From Gammaproteobacteria bacterium (lineage in GTDB: Bacteria; Pseudomonadota; Gammaproteobacteria; Ga0077536), in contig JADLGE010000003.1 in assembly GCA_020849475.1 (NCBI GenBank), positions 1-64,000 on the forward strand: a stretch of DNA of 64,000 nt, read 5' to 3'. Position 1 is the stretch's first letter; each line of letters begins with the position of its first letter. The position numbers and the translations under genes were made by a program. Positions 1 through 9,154 of the stretch are shown piece by piece. Below the pieces are notes generated by a model. The model saw nothing but the letters and a program-made list of their open reading frames with translations. It was not told the DNA's origin and did not search any database.

Positions 1-62
1 ACGCAGTCCGCGATGCGCCGTCTGGGTACCTAGTACCCGACAGCACAGCCGTGCACAAAAGG

Positions 63-97
63 CCGCGGGATGGGCAACCACCCCGCGGTTTTTTTTT
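63..97 (+). terminator. Rho-independent terminator
   Basis: An 11-bp GC-rich stem (one A/C mismatch, four-base loop GCAA) at 63-88 is followed by nine consecutive T residues. It would end transcription of a plus-strand gene lying upstream of the window, so the halogenase behind it probably has its own promoter. Confidence 0.85.
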
Positions 98-193
98 GCG
101 CGAGTTGCGCTCCATCAGGCGATGGCGTGAATCGCGAACCATACTGCGGCGAAGCCTGTCCCAAGCGTTGCGACGCGTTCACGAGGTAGAGTG

Positions 194-1732
194 ATGACGA
201 ACCAAGACACATCCACACAGCCCATCGCGGGGCGCAGCATCCTGATTGTCGGCGGCGGCACCGCCGGCTGGATGACCGCCGCCCTGCTCGCCCACGGCTG
301 GGCCAAACACGGCTTTCAGATCACCCTGCTCGAATCCGACAGCATCGGCACCATCGGTGTCGGCGAAGGCTCGACGCCCAAGATGCGGCGCTTCTTTGAG
401 CGCATCGGCATTTCCGAAGCCGAATGGATGCCGCAATGCAATGCCACCTACAAGTGCGGCATACGCTTTCCCGACTGGTCGACGGCGCCCGGATACACGA
501 GCTACTACCACCCGTTCTTTTCGCAGAGTGACGACGGGCCGATACGCGCCTTCTATCAGAACGCGTCACTGCGCAGTCGTAACGTCGATGTGCATGCGCA
601 TCCCGACGACTTCTTCATTTCCAATTTCCTGTCCAACCATCGTCTCGCTCCGCTGCCCGATGAGCGCAGCGGCTACAGCTGTGACTACGCCTATCATTTC
701 GACGCGTCATTGATAGGCGATATGTTGAAGCGCTACTCGACCGCGCGCGGCGTGCGGCACCTGATCGGCACCGTCAACGAAGTGCGGGTCAAGGACAATG
801 GCGACCTCGCGGGCGTCACCACGCCAGAGCATGGCGCGCTCGATGCCGACTTCTTCGTCGATTGCACCGGCTTCGCCAATCTTCTGATCGGCAAGACCCT
901 CGGCGTGCCGTTCAATTCCTACAAGGACATTCTGTTCAACGACAGCGCGGTGGCAATGCCGACGCCGCTCGACAGCGACGGCACGATTCCCTCGGAAACC
1001 CTCTCGAAGGCACTCAAATACGGCTGGGTGTGGAAGATTCCGCTGACCAACCGTTATGGCAACGGCTATGTTTATTCCTCCGACTACATCGACAAGGATG
1101 CCGCCGAGCGCGAGCTGCGCGAGAGCATAGGCATGCTGGATTCACCGGTGGAGGCGCGCCATTTGAAAATGCGCGTCGGGCGCGTGGAAAAGTCCTGGGT
1201 GCGCAACTGCCTGGCGGTCGGCCTCTCGCAAGGCTTCATCGAACCGCTGGAAGCAACCGCGCTCATGATCGTGCAGGACACCGTCGAGACCTTCATGACG
1301 CGCTACGAGCAGGGCGGCTTCAGCGAACGCTACCGCGCCGACTTCAACGAAAAGGTCAATCTCATCTTCGACGGCGTGAAGAACTATGTCTTCACCCATT
1401 ACAAGCTCAACTCGCGCAGCGACACTGATTACTGGATCAATGCGCGCGAGAACACCAAGCTCAACACAGATCTCGAGCGCATTTACTACACCTGGGACCA
1501 CGGCGGCGACCTGTTGGCAGAACTGCGCTCGCAGGCCGCACGCCAGGTCTACAGCCCGACGTCGTGGTTCTGCATTCTGGCCGGCATGGGACGTTTCCAC
1601 GACAAGCCCAAGAAGCCGGCAAAAGATCTGCAGGTCTACCAGCCGGCGCAGATGCGCAAGTTCTGCGAAAGCATGCTCGGGCACTTCCCCGATCACGCGC
1701 AGGCCCTCGCGCGCATGGCACAAGCAGCTTAG
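194..1732 (+). CDS. Flavin-dependent tryptophan halogenase family protein
   Basis: FADH2-dependent halogenase of the PrnA/RebH type, which makes HOCl or HOBr at the flavin and transfers halogen through an active-site lysine. About 512 aa, the usual size. The FAD-binding GGGTAGW lies near residue 20, a conserved Lys sits in TYKCGI (about residue 87), and the family motif WxWxIP is present as WVWKIP (about residue 276). In the PLES motif that carries the catalytic Glu and Ser of PrnA, this protein reads PLEAT, so the Glu is kept and the Ser is not. I recall the same form in substrate-unassigned members of the family. GTG at 191 is possible, but ATG at 194 sits better behind GAGG at 183-186. No flavin reductase or biosynthetic cluster is adjacent, so substrate and halide are unknown. 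Confidence 0.85.
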   Translation: MTNQDTSTQPIAGRSILIVGGGTAGWMTAALLAHGWAKHGFQITLLESDSIGTIGVGEGSTPKMRRFFERIGISEAEWMPQCNATYKCGIRFPDWSTAPGYTSYYHPFFSQSDDGPIRAFYQNASLRSRNVDVHAHPDDFFISNFLSNHRLAPLPDERSGYSCDYAYHFDASLIGDMLKRYSTARGVRHLIGTVNEVRVKDNGDLAGVTTPEHGALDADFFVDCTGFANLLIGKTLGVPFNSYKDILFNDSAVAMPTPLDSDGTIPSETLSKALKYGWVWKIPLTNRYGNGYVYSSDYIDKDAAERELRESIGMLDSPVEARHLKMRVGRVEKSWVRNCLAVGLSQGFIEPLEATALMIVQDTVETFMTRYEQGGFSERYRADFNEKVNLIFDGVKNYVFTHYKLNSRSDTDYWINARENTKLNTDLERIYYTWDHGGDLLAELRSQAARQVYSPTSWFCILAGMGRFHDKPKKPAKDLQVYQPAQMRKFCESMLGHFPDHAQALARMAQAA

Positions 1733-1741
1733 TGCGTGACT

Positions 1742-1769
1742 TGACGGTGCGCCCGGCGGCGCACCGTCA
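1742..1769. terminator. Bidirectional hairpin between convergent genes
   Basis: A perfect 12-bp GC-rich inverted repeat with a four-base loop (CGGC) lies between the halogenase stop and the stop of the convergent gene at 1778. There is no T tract. It could act in both directions or only protect 3' ends. Confidence 0.55.
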
Positions 1770-1777
1770 TGCCGCTC

Positions 1778-2269
1778 TCAATACTGGTCTTTGAAATCCG
1801 GCACCTTCTCGCCCGGAAACCATTTCTGCACGCCGGCGGCATCGAACAGGGTTTCCTGGGAATCGACCTTCCAGCTTTCGCCGTCCTTGACCGTCACATA
1901 GACCTCGAATTCGGTCGTGCCCTGGTTGTTGAACTTGTCGCGTGATTTCAGGATGTTCGGCACGTTGGCCTTGGCCGCGCATTGCGCGTCGTCGTCGCTG
2001 GCCTGCGCCTTGCGGATGTCCATGCTCAAGATGTTGACCTCGCCGCCTTCGTAGAAAAGCTTCTGCTGCGCGGCCCAGTCCTCACGCGATTTGCCGTCCG
2101 TCATGTTGGCCGTGACGAAGTTGTAGGCGTCGTTGAACTTGTGCGCCTGCATGGCGGTGATGTAACTCTCCAGCGCTTTGCGCGGACCGCTGTCATCGGC
2201 ACAGTCAGCGGCCAACGCCGCGTTCGACAGCAGCGCGCCAGCCATCAGTATTGCCGCGTTGAATTTCAT
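1778..2269 (-). CDS. Small exported protein of unknown function
   Basis: About 163 aa. It opens with a clear Sec signal peptide: a Lys, a hydrophobic stretch with AAILMAGALLSNAALA, and probable cleavage after ALA. The mature part contains two Cys and a mixed alpha/beta pattern reminiscent of DUF4019- or SnoaL-like small periplasmic domains, ending in a segment in which a WKVDSQE motif stands out. I do not recognise the family. ATG at 2269 is preceded by GGGGAG at a good distance; the in-frame GTG at 2278 would add three residues. It follows the P450 gene by only a few bases on the same strand, so the two may be cotranscribed. Confidence 0.6.
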   Translation of the reverse strand: MKFNAAILMAGALLSNAALAADCADDSGPRKALESYITAMQAHKFNDAYNFVTANMTDGKSREDWAAQQKLFYEGGEVNILSMDIRKAQASDDDAQCAAKANVPNILKSRDKFNNQGTTEFEVYVTVKDGESWKVDSQETLFDAAGVQKWFPGEKVPDFKDQY

Positions 2270-2283
2270 GATCTTCACTCCCC

Positions 2284-3708
2284 TTACGATGGGCGCTTTT
2301 TCAAACGCACTTGCAGATTCTTCGGCATCATGGTGAAAGCCAGAAGTTCTTCCACCGCGCGGCCGCTGTCGGCCAGACTCACGTCGAAATTACGGCACAG
2401 GGTGGCCAGCACCGTGCGAATTTCCAGCAGCGCCAGGTTGCGCCCCGGGCAAAAGCGCGGGCCGCTGCCAAATGGCACGAAGGCCGTGGTGTCGTGCGGG
2501 CAGCCGCGTTCGGCTTCGCTCTTCAGCCAGCGATCGGGATCGAACTCGGCGGCGTGGCCGAAGCGCGCGTCGTCCATGGCAATCCGGCGCGTCAGCATCA
2601 TGATGATGGTGCCCTTGGGAATGCGATAGCCGTCGAGCTCGATGTCCTCCAGCGGTTCCATGGCATTCAAGGGCGCCACCGGTTTCAAGCGCATGGTCTC
2701 GTTGTAGAAGGCCTCGATGAACGGCAGGGCGGCGGTCTGCTCGATTTCCTGCGGCAGGCGCGCGGCGCCCAGCAGCGCGTCGACCTCGGCGCGGGCGCGC
2801 GCGAAATGCTGCGGGTACTCGATGAAATAGTTGACCGCCCAGGCAATGGTGTTGGCGGTGGTGTCCTCACCCGCGAGCAGCAATGTGCACACGTTGCCAA
2901 AGATGTCAGCGTCGGAAAATTCAACGCCCTCGGTTTCCTTGGCGGCGATGATCGCTTCCAGAAAATTGGTCGGCGCTTGATAGAGCGATGGATCGGCCGC
3001 CATGCGCCGGCGCACATCGGCAATCATTTCGTTGACCTTCGCTTCGATGTCGACCAGCGCGCGGTCAAGATCGCGATCCTTGGGCAGGCGCAGATAACGC
3101 CAATAGGGAAACGGCGCGTTGACGCGCGAATTCAAAATCGGAAAGACCTTGTCGAGCTTCTGTTGAATGACCGGCCCGTCGGTCTCGATGGTGTTGACAT
3201 CGATACCAAACGCGAGCTGGGTGGTGACATCGACCGTGAAGCGCATGAGGTCGCGACACAGGTCGACCACCGAGCCTTCAGCCGCGGCGCGATCCCAGCG
3301 CGCCAACAGACGCTCGGTGGTGACACGCAGCTTGGGAAAGAACGGCTTGAGATGCGCGGTATTGAGCGCCATCGCCACCATTTTGCGCTGGCGCCGCCAG
3401 TCTTCGCCTTCGGCGGAAAACAGGCCGTTGAAGCGCAGTTCCGACACTGCGTTGGCGAGCCGGCGCGTGCGCCGGAACAGGTCCGGTCGCTCGCGGAACA
3501 TGCGCTTGATGGTTTCGGCGTCGCTGGTCACGACGATGGCGCGCGGCCCCATGTGGAAGCGATAGAGCTTGCCGTACTGTTCTGCCCAGTCTTCCAGGAT
3601 CTGATGGAAGGCCTTCAGATCGATTTCATGAATGCTGCCCAACAAGGGCAGACCGCGCGGGCCAGGCATGGCCGCTACCGCGCGCGATTGTTCGTGGACC
3701 GACGCCAT
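2284..3708 (-). CDS. Cytochrome P450
   Basis: Haem-thiolate monooxygenase of 474 aa. The oxygen-activation helix I motif AGEDTT, the K-helix ExxR (ETMR) and the Cys-ligand loop FGSGPRFCPGRNLA near the C-terminus are all present and intact. It has no signal anchor, so it is soluble and needs separate ferredoxin or flavodoxin partners, none of which is adjacent. Length and motifs resemble bacterial P450s that act on fatty acids or terpenoids, but the substrate cannot be read from the sequence. The start is behind a GGGGAGG-like ribosome site. The paa operon lies just upstream on the same strand, separated by 66 bases from paaX. Confidence 0.9.
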   Translation of the reverse strand: MASVHEQSRAVAAMPGPRGLPLLGSIHEIDLKAFHQILEDWAEQYGKLYRFHMGPRAIVVTSDAETIKRMFRERPDLFRRTRRLANAVSELRFNGLFSAEGEDWRRQRKMVAMALNTAHLKPFFPKLRVTTERLLARWDRAAAEGSVVDLCRDLMRFTVDVTTQLAFGIDVNTIETDGPVIQQKLDKVFPILNSRVNAPFPYWRYLRLPKDRDLDRALVDIEAKVNEMIADVRRRMAADPSLYQAPTNFLEAIIAAKETEGVEFSDADIFGNVCTLLLAGEDTTANTIAWAVNYFIEYPQHFARARAEVDALLGAARLPQEIEQTAALPFIEAFYNETMRLKPVAPLNAMEPLEDIELDGYRIPKGTIIMMLTRRIAMDDARFGHAAEFDPDRWLKSEAERGCPHDTTAFVPFGSGPRFCPGRNLALLEIRTVLATLCRNFDVSLADSGRAVEELLAFTMMPKNLQVRLKKRPS

Positions 3709-3773
3709 GCTGACCTGCCTCCCCTGCGCCCAAGCCAGCGGAATGCCGGCCTGAAGGCGGCAACCATGCTACG

Positions 3774-4736
3774 TCAATTCAGCGCGGCGGGGGCGCTCCG
3801 GGGCGTGGCAGCGCGCAGGCCGCCGAAGCGTTCATGGAAGGCGGGACTGGGCGGTGGCAACGGGCCGGCGGCGTTTTCGAGGGCGGCCTCGCAGTAGCCG
3901 CTGGCGGCCGCATGCAGCAGTCGATACAGCCGGGCGGTCAGTGCGCGCGCCGCATGACCGGGCCACGCCGGCGGCAACAATGCCGGCGGCAGCTCGGTGC
4001 TCTTCAACAGCACACGGCGATATTCGTGAATGAGCAGCGTGCGCAGTACGAAGGCCGCGCGCGGCGGCACCTGCGGCGTGGCCCCGAGCAGCGCCTCGAA
4101 CGGTGCGAAGCGAGAGACGAATTCGCTGAAACGCGCCGCCAGTTCATCGAGCCGCCAACTGCCGCGCACCAGCGCCGCGAGCGAGGCATCGAGCGTAGTC
4201 GACGCCCGCCACACCACCACCTGCGCTTCGCATCCGAGTTCACGCAGGACATCCTGCACGGTGGCCGGCACGGCCTGGGGATGGGCCAGCAGGCCGCCGC
4301 CCAGCGCCCCGAAGCCGAGCCAGCCCAGTCGCCGCCGCAGTTCGTCGCGCACCACGCCTTCGAGGGCGACCGTGGTGACCAAGGTCCACAGACCGTCCCA
4401 CTCGGCCGCCTCAGGCGCGTAGATGCGTTCGGCGGCGCGCGCATACTGGCGTGCCCCGTTTTCGGTGAAACTGTAATAGCTGCGGCGACCGCTCAGCGTC
4501 GGGACGAGCCATCCTTCACGGCCGAGGCGAAAAATTGCGGTGCGGGTCTGGCGCGTATTGAGCCCGAAGTCTTCCATGAGCGTCACCAGGCCACCCAGCC
4601 ACACGCTGTTGCCCTGGTGCGCGATGCTGTCACCGAAGATGGTCACCGCCAAGGAGCCGGCGCGCGGTGTCAGCGTCGCCAGCAAGGCGCGCAAGGCCGA
4701 CTCCAGCGTGGGCGACGCCTGCAGCGCCTGGCTCAT
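3774..4736 (-). CDS. paaX: PaaX-type transcriptional repressor of phenylacetate degradation
   Basis: About 320 aa, the expected size for PaaX, a GntR-like repressor that senses phenylacetyl-CoA. The N-terminal part has the characteristic FGDSIAHQGNSVWLGGL region followed by a winged-helix segment (NTRQTRTAIFRLGREGWL). The middle and C-terminal parts match the PaaX effector-binding architecture. The start is four bases after the paaE stop, so it appears to be the last gene of the paaABCDE operon and would be autoregulated. That position makes phenylacetate the likely signal. Confidence 0.85.
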   Translation of the reverse strand: MSQALQASPTLESALRALLATLTPRAGSLAVTIFGDSIAHQGNSVWLGGLVTLMEDFGLNTRQTRTAIFRLGREGWLVPTLSGRRSYYSFTENGARQYARAAERIYAPEAAEWDGLWTLVTTVALEGVVRDELRRRLGWLGFGALGGGLLAHPQAVPATVQDVLRELGCEAQVVVWRASTTLDASLAALVRGSWRLDELAARFSEFVSRFAPFEALLGATPQVPPRAAFVLRTLLIHEYRRVLLKSTELPPALLPPAWPGHAARALTARLYRLLHAAASGYCEAALENAAGPLPPPSPAFHERFGGLRAATPRSAPAALN

Positions 4737-4739
4737 GGC

Positions 4740-5834
4740 TCAGACCGCCTGGTCGAAATCCAGCAACACCTCGTCGGACACCGGATGGGCCTGGCAGCTC
4801 AGCACATAGCCGGCGGCGATCTCGCTGTCTTCCAGCGCATGGCGCACGTCCATCTCGACTTCACCCTTGACCACGCGACACTTGCAGGTGGCGCAGGCGC
4901 CGCCCTTGCACGCATAGGGCAAATCGACGCCGGCTTCGAGCGCCGCATCGAGAATGTTCTCGCCGTCGGGCGACAGGTCGAAATGGGTTTCACGGCCGTC
5001 GGCCTTGACCGTCACGCGGCTGACCCTGCCGGCGTAGCGCCGCGCACGTTCGTGGTGACGTTCAATCACCGTCTGTGCATCGGCCGCCGACGCGCCAAAC
5101 AATTCGTAATGGATACGCGCCTCGTCGACACCGGCGCCGCGCAGACCGCGTGACACTTCCGAAATCATGCCCTCGGGGCCGCACAGGAAGAAATCATCGA
5201 CCGCTTTCAGATCGAGCAGGTTGCGACACAGCGCCGCCCCTTTACGGTTGTCGATGCGGCCGTTCAGGATGTCGACTTCGCGATTCTCTTTACTCAGCAC
5301 GTGAATCAACTGGAAGCGGTCCATGTAGCGGTTCTTGAGCCGCTCCAGTTCGTCGCGAAACATGATGCTGGCAACCCGCTGGTTGCCGTACAGCAAGGTC
5401 ACATGGCTGCGCGGTTCGCGCGACAGTATCGATTTGACGATGGACAGGATAGGCGTGATGCCACTGCCGGCGGCGATGCACAGGTAGTTGTGGTCGTTGT
5501 CGGCCTTGAGCTCGGTGGTGAAGCGCCCTTCGGGCGGCATTACCTCGAGACTGTCGCCGACTTTGAGTTCGGCGTTGGCATATGCCGAGAAACGCCCGCC
5601 CTCGATATGCTTGATGGCCACGCGCAGGGCGTCGTCATCGACGCCGCTGCAAATGGAATAGGAGCGCCGCACGTCTTCGCCGTTGATGGTCTGGCGCAGG
5701 GTCAGGTATTGGCCTTGCCGGAACGCGAACGTGTCGCGCAGCGCGGTGGGCACCTCGAAGCGCACGCACACCGCGTCGTCGGTCTCGCGTTCAACTTCGG
5801 CGACAGTCAGGCGATGAAATCCGGCAACAGCCAT
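4740..5834 (-). CDS. paaE: Phenylacetyl-CoA epoxidase reductase subunit PaaE
   Basis: 364-aa electron-transfer subunit that passes electrons from NADPH to the PaaA di-iron site. Domains in order: an FAD-binding ferredoxin-reductase barrel (RRSYSICS flavin motif), an NAD(P)-binding domain (AAGSGITPILS), and a C-terminal plant-type 2Fe-2S ferredoxin with the cluster motif CKGGACATCKC and a further Cys in LSCQAH. The stop lies three bases before the paaX start, and the paaD stop is seven bases upstream of its own start, as expected in a tight operon. Confidence 0.93.
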   Translation of the reverse strand: MAVAGFHRLTVAEVERETDDAVCVRFEVPTALRDTFAFRQGQYLTLRQTINGEDVRRSYSICSGVDDDALRVAIKHIEGGRFSAYANAELKVGDSLEVMPPEGRFTTELKADNDHNYLCIAAGSGITPILSIVKSILSREPRSHVTLLYGNQRVASIMFRDELERLKNRYMDRFQLIHVLSKENREVDILNGRIDNRKGAALCRNLLDLKAVDDFFLCGPEGMISEVSRGLRGAGVDEARIHYELFGASAADAQTVIERHHERARRYAGRVSRVTVKADGRETHFDLSPDGENILDAALEAGVDLPYACKGGACATCKCRVVKGEVEMDVRHALEDSEIAAGYVLSCQAHPVSDEVLLDFDQAV

Positions 5835-5841
5835 GGCGTCC

Positions 5842-6354
5842 TCACAGGCATTTGAAATAATCGAAAGGCTCGAGACAGTTTCTGCAGCGATATAAAGCCT
5901 TGCAGGCCGTCGAGCCGAACTCGCTGATACGTTCGGTCTGACGCGAGGCGCAGCGTGGACACATCACGTGTTCACCGAGCAGCGCGCGCTTGTCGGTGGT
6001 GATACGGGTCGGCGGCGCGATGCCGACCGAGCGCAGCTTGGCATGGGCGGCCGCGGACATCTGGTCCGTGCTCCAGGCCGGCGCCAATTGCGTTTCCACC
6101 GTAAAGTCACGGTAGCCGGCCGCCGTCAGCGCATGTTCGATGTCATCTTCAATGGCATGCATGGCGGGGCAGCCGCTGTAGGTCGGCGTGATGACCACCA
6201 CCACACGGCCGGCGTCGATACGCACCTCGCGCAGTACGCCGAGATCGGCGATGGTCAGAATCGGAATCTCGGGGTCATGCACTTCGTCCAACACCGAAAG
6301 CAGCGCCGCCATGGCGGCGTCGTCGGCGGGTGGTTGCGCGCTGGCCATTACCAC
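5842..6354 (-). CDS. paaD: Phenylacetyl-CoA epoxidase maturation subunit PaaD
   Basis: About 170 aa. The N-terminal MIP18/DUF59 domain includes VHDPEIP and the TYSGCPAM motif. The C-terminal part has a zinc-ribbon-like cysteine set (CPRC, CKALYRCRNC, terminal KCL). PaaD is required for epoxidase activity and is thought to help Fe-S assembly on PaaE. It overlaps the end of paaC by seven bases, indicating translational coupling. A second Met at position 3 could be the true start. Confidence 0.92.
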   Translation of the reverse strand: MVMASAQPPADDAAMAALLSVLDEVHDPEIPILTIADLGVLREVRIDAGRVVVVITPTYSGCPAMHAIEDDIEHALTAAGYRDFTVETQLAPAWSTDQMSAAAHAKLRSVGIAPPTRITTDKRALLGEHVMCPRCASRQTERISEFGSTACKALYRCRNCLEPFDYFKCL

Positions 6355-7100
6355 TTCTGTCCGGGATAGGCGCGCTGCACGAACTGCAGTTCCGCCAGCA
6401 GGCGGCCCATGTGCTCGGTGTGCAGCCCCTGACGACCGCCGCTGGCCGACCAGTCATCGCGCGGCACACTCAGGGTCGCGAGCGCGAGTTGCGCTTCGAC
6501 TTCATCGCGCCAGGCCGCGGCCAGGCTGCCGGGTGCAACGCCGATGCCGGCCGCCGCCATGGCGTCGTCGATGGCATCGCCATTGAACATCTCGGCGGTG
6601 TAGGCCCACACCTCGTCGAGCGCGGCCTGACAGCGCGCGTGGCTCTCGGCCGTGCCGTCGCCGAGACGCACCACCCAGTCGCCGCTGCGCCGCAGGTGAT
6701 AGGCGCACTCCTTGACCGCCTTGCCGGCGATGGCGGCCAGCCCCGCATCGCTCGACCCACACAGCGTGCTGTACAGCGCATGGTGATAGACATCGACCAG
6801 GTACTGGCGAATGAGCGTGCAGGCGTAGTCGCCGTTGGGCAGTTCGCAGATCAGGAAATTGCCGAATTGACGTTCGTCGCGGCCATAGGCCAGCGCGTCT
6901 TCATCGCGGCCCTGCCCTTCCAGCGCGGCGGCATGCGCATACAGCATGCGCGCACGACCAATCAGGTCGAGCGCGGTGTTGGCCATCGCGATGTCTTCTT
7001 CAAGGAATGGGCTGTGCCCGCACCATTCCGACAGCCGTTGCCCCAAGATCAGCGCGTTGTCGCCGAGCCGTTGCACGTATTCGAAATGCGCGACGTTCAC
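6348..7100 (-). CDS. paaC: Phenylacetyl-CoA epoxidase structural subunit PaaC
   Basis: 250-aa ferritin-like helical protein, the non-catalytic partner that forms the PaaA-PaaC core. It starts in a way typical of the family (FEYVQRLGDNALILGQRLSEW) and keeps the conserved DLIGRARML and YHLRRSGDWVVRLGDGT regions. ATG overlaps the paaB stop codon by four bases (ATGA), and the 3' end overlaps paaD. Confidence 0.93.
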   Translation of the reverse strand: MNVAHFEYVQRLGDNALILGQRLSEWCGHSPFLEEDIAMANTALDLIGRARMLYAHAAALEGQGRDEDALAYGRDERQFGNFLICELPNGDYACTLIRQYLVDVYHHALYSTLCGSSDAGLAAIAGKAVKECAYHLRRSGDWVVRLGDGTAESHARCQAALDEVWAYTAEMFNGDAIDDAMAAAGIGVAPGSLAAAWRDEVEAQLALATLSVPRDDWSASGGRQGLHTEHMGRLLAELQFVQRAYPGQKW

Positions 7101-7381
7101 AGCTTCAACTCTTCCGGCACGTCGTAGAAAGTCGGATGCCGATAGACCTTGTCGGCGGCCGGGTCGAAGAACGCCGAGTCGTCCTCGAACTGGCTGGCGT
7201 GGATGTCACTCGAGCGCACCACCCAGATGCTCACGCCTTCCTGGCGGCGGGTGTAGGTATCGCGCGCCGACTGCATGGCCTGCGCCGCGTCTGCCGCATG
7301 CAGGCTGCCGATGTGCTTGTGATCGAGGCCGCGGCGGCTGCGGATGAAGACTTCCCACAGTGGGAGATGTTTGCTGCTCAT
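7097..7381 (-). CDS. paaB: Phenylacetyl-CoA epoxidase subunit PaaB
   Basis: A 94-aa protein starting MSSKHLPLWEVFIRSRRG, the expected PaaB size and start. Upstream in-frame codons would give a 152-aa product, but that extension runs through the end of paaA and is not family-like. PaaB bridges the heterodimers of the epoxidase complex. The gap to paaA is 19 bases, and it is coupled to paaC by a four-base overlap. Confidence 0.92.
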   Translation of the reverse strand: MSSKHLPLWEVFIRSRRGLDHKHIGSLHAADAAQAMQSARDTYTRRQEGVSIWVVRSSDIHASQFEDDSAFFDPAADKVYRHPTFYDVPEELKL

Positions 7382-7400
7382 GATGGACTGAACCTCGTGA

Positions 7401-8357
7401 TCAAGCCGCGGCGCCGGTGGCGCGGGCGCGTTGTTTGTCGGCATGGGCGAGCATCGCGTCACGCACCCACTCGCCGTCTTCATGGGCCTTGCGCCGCGCC
7501 GCGAGGCGCGCGCGGTTGCATGGGCCGTGACCGGCCAGCACGCGGTTGAATTCATCCCAGTCGATGGGCCCGAAGTCGTAATGGCCGCGAGATTCGTTCC
7601 ATTTCAATAACGGGTCGGGAATGACGAGGCCGATATGCGCGGCCTGCACCGCGGTCTGGTCGACGAACTTCTGCCGAAGTTCATCGTTGGACTGGCGTTT
7701 GATCTTCCACTGCATGGACTGTTGGGTGTGGGCCGATTCAGCATCGTGCGGACCGAACATCATGAGGCTCGGCCACCACCAGCGATTGAGCGCGTCCTGC
7801 GCCATGGCCTTCTGTTCGGCCGAGCCCGCAGCCAAGGTCTGCATGATCTCGAAGCCCTGGCGTTGATGAAAACTCTCTTCCTTGCAGATGCGCACCATGG
7901 CCCGCGCATAGGGACCATAAGACGTGCGGCACAGGGAGATCTGGTTGACGATGGCGGCGCCATCCACCAGCCAGCCGATGGCGCCGACGTCGGCCCAGGA
8001 GAGGGTCGGGTAATTGAAGATGCTGGCGTACTTGGCCTTGCCGGACAGAAGGTCATCGAGCATCTCTTCGCGCGATACGCCCAGGGTCTCGGCGGCGCTG
8101 TACAGATACAGACCATGACCGGCTTCGTCCTGCACCTTGGCCAGCAGGATGGCCTTGCGGCGCAGGCTCGGCGCGCGCGCTATCCAATTGCCTTCGGGCA
8201 ACTGCCCCACCACTTCGGAGTGGGCATGCTGGGAGATCTGGCGCACGAGATTCAGACGGTACTTGTCCGGCATCCAGTCGCGCGGCTCGATCTTCTCTTC
8301 GGCGGCGATGGTGCGCTCGAAACGGGACAGGGCGTCTGGCGGGGAGGTATCAGCCAT
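7401..8357 (-). CDS. paaA: Phenylacetyl-CoA epoxidase catalytic subunit PaaA
   Basis: Di-iron ferritin-like monooxygenase subunit of about 318 aa that forms ring-1,2-epoxyphenylacetyl-CoA, the first committed step after CoA activation. The iron-binding helices show ExxH pairs in [11 protein letters not shown] and [11 protein letters not shown], and the [10 protein letters not shown] segment is typical. I chose MADTS at 8357, preceded by a GAGG-containing site; the upstream ATG at 8375 has no good ribosome site. It is the first gene of paaABCDE-paaX. The rest of the pathway (paaFGHJZ, paaK) is not in this window. Confidence 0.94.
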   Translation of the reverse strand: MADTSPPDALSRFERTIAAEEKIEPRDWMPDKYRLNLVRQISQHAHSEVVGQLPEGNWIARAPSLRRKAILLAKVQDEAGHGLYLYSAAETLGVSREEMLDDLLSGKAKYASIFNYPTLSWADVGAIGWLVDGAAIVNQISLCRTSYGPYARAMVRICKEESFHQRQGFEIMQTLAAGSAEQKAMAQDALNRWWWPSLMMFGPHDAESAHTQQSMQWKIKRQSNDELRQKFVDQTAVQAAHIGLVIPDPLLKWNESRGHYDFGPIDWDEFNRVLAGHGPCNRARLAARRKAHEDGEWVRDAMLAHADKQRARATGAAA

Positions 8358-8429
8358 GGGTCTTGCGCCTCGCATGATTGGCAGGGAACGATGACCCGGA
8401 ATGGGACACCGCAGGCGCTAAAGTATTAC

Positions 8430-8466
8430 ATGATGATTCGAAGTGTCTATATTTTTGTAGTATCAG
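8430..8466 (-). promoter_or_regulatory. Possible paaA promoter with a PaaX-like half-site
   Basis: This AT-rich patch stands out from its GC-rich surroundings in the 177-base gap between divergent genes. On the minus strand it reads TAGACA, 15 bases, then TAATAC, with CGAATCAT in between. GAATCA/TGATTC (8434-8439) matches the half-site of the E. coli PaaX operator as I remember it. The spacing is short for a sigma-70 promoter and the second half-site is not obvious. Confidence 0.3.
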
Positions 8467-8551
8467 CTGGCCACAGGCCAATGCCTCCGTGTCGGCGGGC
8501 CTGATCTAGAATCGCCGTGGGGCTAAGGCAAATCAGTGTTGAGGACTGACC

Positions 8552-9154
8552 GTGAAAGAAATGCGCCTGTTCTATACGCCGGTGTGGCAGACCAATGTCG
8601 CGGACAATGAGGCCGAGTGGACGGCGCTACGCGCGGCCATGCTGGAACGCATCAGCGCACTCGAAAGCGCGGGCCACGGTGTACAGCGCACCAATTTCGG
8701 TGGCTGGCAGAGCGATGACGACCTGTACAAGCACCGCGAATTCGGCTGGTTGACCCAGCGCATCATGGCGCTCGCCAACCAAGTCGCGCCGCAGTTCTCG
8801 GCCAAGGCCAGCTTCGACGACGGCATCCTGTGGGCCAACGTCAACCGCCGTGGCGACTTCAACGCCATGCACACCCACCCCGATGCCATCCTGTCGGGCT
8901 GCATCTATCTCAAGGTCGACAGCGCCGAGCAGGGCGCCATCCAGTTCCTCGATGCGCGCGAGGGCAGCCCGACCTCCCACTGGCGCTGCTATACCCGCCT
9001 CAATGATTCGACGCCGCTGACCGAGCAGGCGGTCACGGTCGCGCCGCGCGAGGGCGACATCCTGTTCTTTCCGGGTTGGCTCAGGCATTGGGTCACGCCG
9101 AACATGACCGATCAGGAGAGAGTCTCTGTGGCCTTCAACATCCGCATGAATTAG
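8552..9154 (+). CDS. 2OG-Fe(II) oxygenase-like protein (TIGR02466 type)
   Basis: 200 aa with GTG start behind GAGG. The pattern NAMHTHPDAILSGCIYLKV gives the HxH/D metal ligands, GDILFFPGWLRHWVTPN gives the distal His, and RVSVAFNIRMN gives the Arg expected to bind 2-oxoglutarate. This matches the family of small uncharacterised 2OG-Fe(II) oxygenases. It is divergent from paaA and stands alone. The substrate is unknown. Confidence 0.78.
   Translation: MKEMRLFYTPVWQTNVADNEAEWTALRAAMLERISALESAGHGVQRTNFGGWQSDDDLYKHREFGWLTQRIMALANQVAPQFSAKASFDDGILWANVNRRGDFNAMHTHPDAILSGCIYLKVDSAEQGAIQFLDAREGSPTSHWRCYTRLNDSTPLTEQAVTVAPREGDILFFPGWLRHWVTPNMTDQERVSVAFNIRMN

Noticed and set aside
2311-3897. A 528-aa plus-strand open frame opposite the P450 and the paaX end
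   Set aside because: It is an antisense shadow of a clear P450 with full motifs. Composition is Arg/Gly/His-rich with no recognisable domain.
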